Positions 57,880 to 61,719 of a stretch of 61,719 bases of DNA are shown one piece after another. The stretch is from Peptoniphilaceae bacterium AM52-5BH (GTDB lineage: Bacteria; Bacillota; Clostridia; Tissierellales; Peptoniphilaceae), in the NCBI GenBank assembly GCA_027669155.1, contig JAQEDR010000014.1:1-61719 (forward strand), given 5' to 3'. How positions within the stretch are numbered: the first letter of the stretch is position 1; each line of letters begins with the position of its first letter. Position numbers and translations under genes: made by a program. The notes below the pieces were generated by a model. It was not told the origin of the DNA. It was given only the letters and a program-made list of their open reading frames with translations, and searched no databases.

Positions 57880-59289
57880 ATGGATTACAAAAAAGCAGCA
57901 GAAGGGGCCATAAGGGCCGCTGGAGGAAGAGAAAATATTTCCTCAGTCGCACATTGTGCAACCAGACTTAGAATCGAAGTCTACGATAAGGACAAAATCA
58001 ATATGGACTTGGCCAATGACCTTGAAGGAGCCAAGGGTGCAATGTTTAATGAAGGTCAACTTCAAATCATCTTTGGAACTGGAACAGTAAACAAGGTCTA
58101 CGATGCCTACGAGTCTTTAGAAAAGGAATCGCCAGATGAGTTTTCTAAAATTCACGATAAGGCAATGGCAAATAAAACTAAAAACCAAAAGAATCCACTA
58201 AAACGTGCTATAAAAACTTTTGGCGACGTATTTGTTCCTATAATCCCAGTCCTTGTAGCTACAGGACTTTTCATGGGACTAAGGGGACTCCTCACCCAGG
58301 AGGAAGTTCTTAAAGTTTTCTCTATGACGCCAGATGATATTTCCCAAAACTTCTTGATGTGGACACAAATTCTAACAGATACAGCCTTCGCTTTCTTGCC
58401 AGCTCTAGTGGCCTGGTCAGCCTTTAAGGTATTTGGAGGAAGCCCTGTTATAGGAATCGTCCTAGGCCTTATGCTAGTTCATCCTAACCTACCTAACGCC
58501 TACCAAGTAGCAAGTGGAGACGCGAGCCCTATCATAATGTTTGGATTTATACCAGTTGTAGGATATCAAGGGACAGTACTTCCTGCCTTTATTTCAGGCC
58601 TAATTGGAGCAAAACTTGAGAGAAATCTAAGAAAAGTAATACCAGATAGCTTAGACTTACTTCTAACTCCTTTCTTAGTTTTGGCTATAATGAGTGTGCT
58701 TTCCCTATTTGCAATTGGACCAGTCTTCCACCAACTAGAAGTCGTAGTACTTGAGGCAACTAAGTGGGCTCTAGGACTTCCTTTTGGTATAGCAGGAATC
58801 CTAATAGGAGGACTCCAACAACTAATCGTAGTTACAGGAATCCACCACATCTTTAACTTCCTAGAAGTCCAACTTCTAGCAGATAATGGAAGAAATGCCT
58901 TCAATGCTCTTTTATCAGCAGCGACAGCAGGTCAAGCAGGAGCAGTTCTTGCAGTAGCTATCAAGACCAAGGATACAAAGATTAAACAAATCGCCTACCC
59001 ATCAGCCCTATCAGCAGCCTTAGGTATCACAGAGCCAGCGATTTTCGGCATCAACCTAAGATTTGTCAAACCATTTGTAATGGGCATGGTTGGTGGAGCA
59101 GCAGGAGGATTTTTTGCATCAATCTTTAAGATAGAAGGAACAGGAATGGCAGTAACAGTTATTCCAGGTATGCTCTTGTACCTAGACAATCTACTAATGT
59201 ATATCCTAATGCTTCTAATAGCAGGAGGAGTAAGTTTTGCCCTAACTTATACCATAGGATATTCAGATAAGATGCTTAAAGAAAAGTAA
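57880..59289 (+). CDS. PTS EIIBC, sucrose/trehalose/beta-glucoside family
   Basis: A 469-residue membrane permease. The N-terminal IIB domain (1-85) has phosphocysteine 26 in SSVAHCATRLRIEV. The IIC domain (about 105-469) has about ten helices and the motifs GTVLPAFISGL, VVTGIHHIFNF and LGITEPAIFGINL of the Glc superfamily. No IIA domain is attached, so a IIA of glucose type from elsewhere must serve. Unusually no glycosidase or phosphoglycosidase gene adjoins it, so the sugar cannot be named; sucrose, trehalose or a GlcNAc-MurNAc-type sugar are all possible. Start follows AAAGGAG. A LacI operator lies in the promoter. Confidence 0.88.
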   Translation: MDYKKAAEGAIRAAGGRENISSVAHCATRLRIEVYDKDKINMDLANDLEGAKGAMFNEGQLQIIFGTGTVNKVYDAYESLEKESPDEFSKIHDKAMANKTKNQKNPLKRAIKTFGDVFVPIIPVLVATGLFMGLRGLLTQEEVLKVFSMTPDDISQNFLMWTQILTDTAFAFLPALVAWSAFKVFGGSPVIGIVLGLMLVHPNLPNAYQVASGDASPIIMFGFIPVVGYQGTVLPAFISGLIGAKLERNLRKVIPDSLDLLLTPFLVLAIMSVLSLFAIGPVFHQLEVVVLEATKWALGLPFGIAGILIGGLQQLIVVTGIHHIFNFLEVQLLADNGRNAFNALLSAATAGQAGAVLAVAIKTKDTKIKQIAYPSALSAALGITEPAIFGINLRFVKPFVMGMVGGAAGGFFASIFKIEGTGMAVTVIPGMLLYLDNLLMYILMLLIAGGVSFALTYTIGYSDKMLKEK

Positions 59290-59295
59290 GATATG

Positions 59296-59330
59296 AAAAA
59301 GACGAGAATTCTTAAGATCTCGTCTTTTTT
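59296..59330. terminator. Bidirectional terminator, PTS IIBC and panS
   Basis: AAAAAGACGAGA pairs perfectly with TCTCGTCTTTTT, with T-runs on both strands for the two convergent genes. Confidence 0.88.
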
Positions 59331-59338
59331 GATGCTTA

Positions 59339-60268
59339 TTATTTATGTTTTCTTCTGATTGATGCAAAAATTGACCCGGATATATTATGCCATATTGAAA
59401 ATATTGCACCAGGTAGGGTTGCCAGTGGATTTAGGGCGAAATTTGCTGTTGCAAGTTGAATGGCAAGTCCGCTATTTTGCATGCCGACTTCTATAGCAAG
59501 GGCTGTTTCTTTGTCGTAGTCCATCTTTGCAAGTTTTCCTATAAAGAGTCCTCCAGCAAGGCCTAGGGCGTTGTGGATCATAACTATGAGTAAGACTATA
59601 AGACCTGATTGTCTTATTTTTTCTGAGTTAGCTCCGATAATACCTGCGATTATTAGGATAATTGCCAAAGATGAGATCAAAGGAAAGATGTCCTTTGACT
59701 TTTCTACACCCTTAGGACTTATTTTTTTGGCAAAAATTCCAAGAAGCACAGGTAGGAGGATTACTGTCACAACTGATTTAAACATAGCAAATATTGAAAC
59801 TTCGACCCATTTACCAGCTAGTAAGTAGACTAGAAGGGGAGTTACTATTGGGGCCAGGAGGGTGGAGAGGATGGTCATCGATACAGATAAGGATACGTCT
59901 CCATTTGCTATGTGGCTTATTACATTTGAGGCAGTTCCTCCGGGACAGGATCCAACTAGAATTACCCCAAGGGCTATGTCCTTGTTTAAGCCGAAAACTA
60001 CGGAAAGCAAGTAGGCTAGAATAGGCATAATAGTAAATTGGGCTAGAGAGCCTATAATTACTTCCTTGGGATTTTTAAGAATTCCAGCAAAGGAATCTCC
60101 GTCAATACTAGTTCCCATCCCAAACATGGCAAGGGCTAGGAAGATGGTGGTATAATTTGTCATCCAAGAAAAATAAGCTGGAAGAAAGTAGGCTATTACA
60201 GAAAAAACTATAATTATTAGGCCGATATTTTGGGTGATTTTTCTTGAAAGTGAAGATATTTTTTCCAT
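59339..60268 (-). CDS. BASS-family transporter, probable pantoate transporter PanS
   Basis: A 309-residue membrane protein with about nine helices in the bile acid:sodium symporter (BASS) fold. Family motifs include LAMFGMGTSIDGDSF (about 43-57), GVILVGSCPGGTASNVISHIA (about 99-119, the sodium-site crossover) and VGMQNSGLAIQLA (about 261-273). It begins five bases after panC, in one transcript with panD and panC, so it likely imports pantoate or ketopantoate as shown for PanS of Salmonella. The bile-acid name is only historical. The start follows AGGGGTTAGGTC on the minus strand, a fair ribosome site. Ends at a bidirectional terminator. Confidence 0.84.
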   Translation of the reverse strand: MEKISSLSRKITQNIGLIIIVFSVIAYFLPAYFSWMTNYTTIFLALAMFGMGTSIDGDSFAGILKNPKEVIIGSLAQFTIMPILAYLLSVVFGLNKDIALGVILVGSCPGGTASNVISHIANGDVSLSVSMTILSTLLAPIVTPLLVYLLAGKWVEVSIFAMFKSVVTVILLPVLLGIFAKKISPKGVEKSKDIFPLISSLAIILIIAGIIGANSEKIRQSGLIVLLIVMIHNALGLAGGLFIGKLAKMDYDKETALAIEVGMQNSGLAIQLATANFALNPLATLPGAIFSIWHNISGSIFASIRRKHK

Positions 60269-60273
60269 AAGAC

Positions 60274-61113
60274 CTAACCCCTGTAGATAAAGTTATCTAT
60301 TAGACGAGTTTTACCTATATAGACAGCTATAGCTACTAGCCTATCTCCGTCAAAATCACTCGCATCCTCCATGGTTTTAAGATTGACAACACTGATATAA
60401 TCTATCTTTGAAAGCTCTTCGCTATCGATTATTTCTTCCATTTTCTCGATTACTTCTTCTACACTTCCACCCTCCTTAGCTAGTTTTTCTCCAGCAAATA
60501 TGGCTTTGGATAGGCAAAGGGCAGCTTTCCTTTCTTCTTTTGATAAGTAGGTGTTTCTAGATGAAAGAGCAAGTCCGTCTTCTTCTCTAATTATAGGGCA
60601 AGGGATTATTTCGATAGGAATATTTAGGTCACTTACGAGTTTTTTGATTATTGCGACCTGTTGGGCATCTTTTTGCCCAAAATAGGCTCTGTCAGCTCCA
60701 GTAATATTAAACAATTTGCTACAAACTGTAAGCACTCCTCTAAAATGTCCTGGACGTTTTGCCCCACACAAGTGATCAGACATATCTTCTATATCTACAA
60801 AGACTTTTCTATCTTGATACATTTCACTTGCTTCTGGTGCAAAAATATAATCTACTCCGATTTCTTCGCATATTTTGCTATCAGCTTCTAAGTCTCTTGG
60901 ATAGGTAAGTAAGTCCTCATTTGGTCCAAATTGGATAGGATTTACGAAGTCAGATACAACTACTATATCATTGTCTTTCCTAGCCCTTCTTATAAGACTA
61001 GCGTGTCCTTCATGTAAATATCCCATGGTAGGTACAAGACCTATAGATTTACCCTCGATTTTTGCTTTCTTAAGATTTTCTCTTAGTTCATCAATACTTT
61101 TGATAATTTTCAT
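60274..61113 (-). CDS. panC: Pantothenate synthetase
   Basis: This cytoplasmic ATP-dependent ligase joins pantoate and beta-alanine to give pantothenate. The 279-residue protein has the nucleotidyltransferase motif VPTMGYLHEGHASLI (HEGH, about 29-43), FVNPIQFGPNED (about 63-74), YFGQKDAQQVAIIKKL (about 146-161) and LALSSRNTYLS (about 183-193) with the KMSKS-like region. The start at 61113 follows AGAGGAGAATTT; the frame opens 42 bases earlier without a site. It starts about 50 bases after panD and ends five bases before the transporter, so panD-panC-panS is one operon. Confidence 0.95.
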   Translation of the reverse strand: MKIIKSIDELRENLKKAKIEGKSIGLVPTMGYLHEGHASLIRRARKDNDIVVVSDFVNPIQFGPNEDLLTYPRDLEADSKICEEIGVDYIFAPEASEMYQDRKVFVDIEDMSDHLCGAKRPGHFRGVLTVCSKLFNITGADRAYFGQKDAQQVAIIKKLVSDLNIPIEIIPCPIIREEDGLALSSRNTYLSKEERKAALCLSKAIFAGEKLAKEGGSVEEVIEKMEEIIDSEELSKIDYISVVNLKTMEDASDFDGDRLVAIAVYIGKTRLIDNFIYRG

Positions 61114-61165
61114 AAATTCTCCTCTAATTTTATTAGAGATAGCTCTAAACACCACTTGTTTTTAT

Positions 61166-61549
61166 TTATGATAAAGTTCCGTATTTCTCGTAATTAGACA
61201 CCTTAGTAATTTTATTATCATCATCTACAAAGACAACTCTTGGCTTGTAATCCTTAAGCTCATCTTCGCTATAAGAAGCATAAGCCATGATAATTACCTT
61301 ATCCCCAGTAGAAAATAGTCTTGCAGCAGCTCCGTTTAGACATATTACTCCGCTATCTTTCTTTCCTGCTATTGTGTAGGTAGTTATTCTATTTCCATTA
61401 TTAACATCGACAACTTGCACTTTTTGATATTCTCTAATGCCAGATTCTTCTAGTAAAGAAATATCAACTGTTATAGATCCTACGTAATCGAGATTGGCCT
61501 CGGTGACCGTAGCCCTATGGATTTTTCCTTCTAACATTTCTATATTCAT
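61166..61549 (-). CDS. panD: Aspartate 1-decarboxylase (pyruvoyl)
   Basis: This enzyme decarboxylates aspartate to beta-alanine for pantothenate synthesis. The 127-residue proenzyme has the self-cleavage site DYVGSITVD; cleavage between Gly24 and Ser25 makes the pyruvoyl group on the new N-terminus. [16 protein letters not shown] and the [19 protein letters not shown] region match PanD throughout. Length is normal (about 127). The start follows GGGAGAATGT. It is the first visible gene of panD-panC-panS, and aspartate links it to the amino-acid metabolism in the window. A terminator-like hairpin lies just upstream. Confidence 0.95.
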   Translation of the reverse strand: MNIEMLEGKIHRATVTEANLDYVGSITVDISLLEESGIREYQKVQVVDVNNGNRITTYTIAGKKDSGVICLNGAAARLFSTGDKVIIMAYASYSEDELKDYKPRVVFVDDDNKITKVSNYEKYGTLS

Positions 61550-61556
61550 ACATTCT

Positions 61557-61613
61557 CCCTAAAAAATAAGGCTATCAATAGTTTATTTTTTAACAATAAA
61601 AATCGATAGCCTT
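61557..61613 (-). terminator. Terminator-like hairpin upstream of panD
   Basis: On the minus strand AAGGCTATC (61613-61605) pairs with GATAGCCTT (61576-61568) across a long loop, followed by ATTTTTT. It is either the terminator of a gene beyond the window or a leader attenuator of the pan operon. No promoter is evident between it and the panD ribosome site. Confidence 0.6.
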
Positions 61614-61719
61614 TAAGTAACAAAATATTTGAGTCTTATTAGCTAACTATATAAGCTCGTTTTTAAAAGATAAGTTGTAAAATTAAATGCGACACTAGAA
61701 TAAAATAGAAAACTCATAC
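61614..61719. other. Right edge, no gene seen
   Basis: The last 106 bases are AT-rich and show no coding region or clear signal. Confidence 0.5.

Overview
The window looks like chromosome of a low-GC, strictly fermentative Gram-positive anaerobe, most plausibly an Anaerococcus-like member of the Peptoniphilaceae. This is inferred from gene content (lipoproteins, strong AGGAGG ribosome sites, PTS systems, amino-acid fermentation enzymes, a CD1871A-type CXXC peptide), not from a marker gene. I see no rRNA, tRNA, CRISPR array, phage or intact insertion sequence.

Layout. (1) 1-9470: a galactose / N-acetylgalactosamine region. lacA, lacB and a galactitol-type PTS (IIA, IIB, IIC) make one transcript, followed across a terminator by a DeoR repressor. 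A second promoter drives agaS, a GntR regulator, nagA, lacC and lacD. Both branches meet at tagatose-6-phosphate. (2) 9472-13640: a lipoprotein, then an acyl-CoA dehydrogenase/EtfA/rubredoxin fusion next to a flavodiiron protein. The rubredoxin part has lost all four iron-binding cysteines. (3) 13950-15730: a 242-bp hairpin-forming element and a glucose/GlcNAc-type PTS IICB whose only well-placed start codon is ATT. (4) 15900-20750: two lipoproteins, a two-component system, and a CXXC peptide / polyferredoxin / TlpA-like thioredoxin cluster suggesting electron delivery to extracytoplasmic thiols. (5) 20800-33500: a wall-binding C39-like protease, an ABC exporter, aspartase, fumarase and a HAD protein, then a dicarboxylate/serine-type symporter with serine dehydratase, and an alanine symporter: amino-acid fermentation.

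(6) 33690-47180: a segmental duplication. A MATE efflux gene with a convergent HAD phosphatase gene occurs twice. The left MATE copy is a pseudogene and the right one is intact. Between them lies a nine-gene, tightly packed LplABC-type ABC transporter operon with two phosphoesterases (PHP and calcineurin-like), a second MATE protein and a YesL-type protein. No glycosidase is present. (7) 47190-52150: a sunset-domain secreted protein, paired chromate transporters, a ketopantoate reductase, a CorA-type channel and a lipoprotein. (8) 52290-56720: a cation P-type ATPase behind a yybP-ykoY (Mn2+) riboswitch with a terminator switch, an M42 aminopeptidase and a LURP-one-like protein. (9) 56780-59290: a LacI repressor divergent from a PTS IIBC gene, with a clear operator in between. 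(10) 59296-61719: panD-panC with a BASS-family transporter that is probably the pantoate transporter PanS.

Regulation visible in the sequence includes several near-consensus sigma-A promoters, CcpA-like cre sites, palindromic operators, many intrinsic terminators (several bidirectional) and one riboswitch. The best leads for something undescribed are the cysteine-free rubredoxin fusion, the duplicated MATE/HAD borders around a phosphoester-linked uptake island, the 242-bp element, the ATT start, and an LPIVYY segment shared by two secreted proteins.
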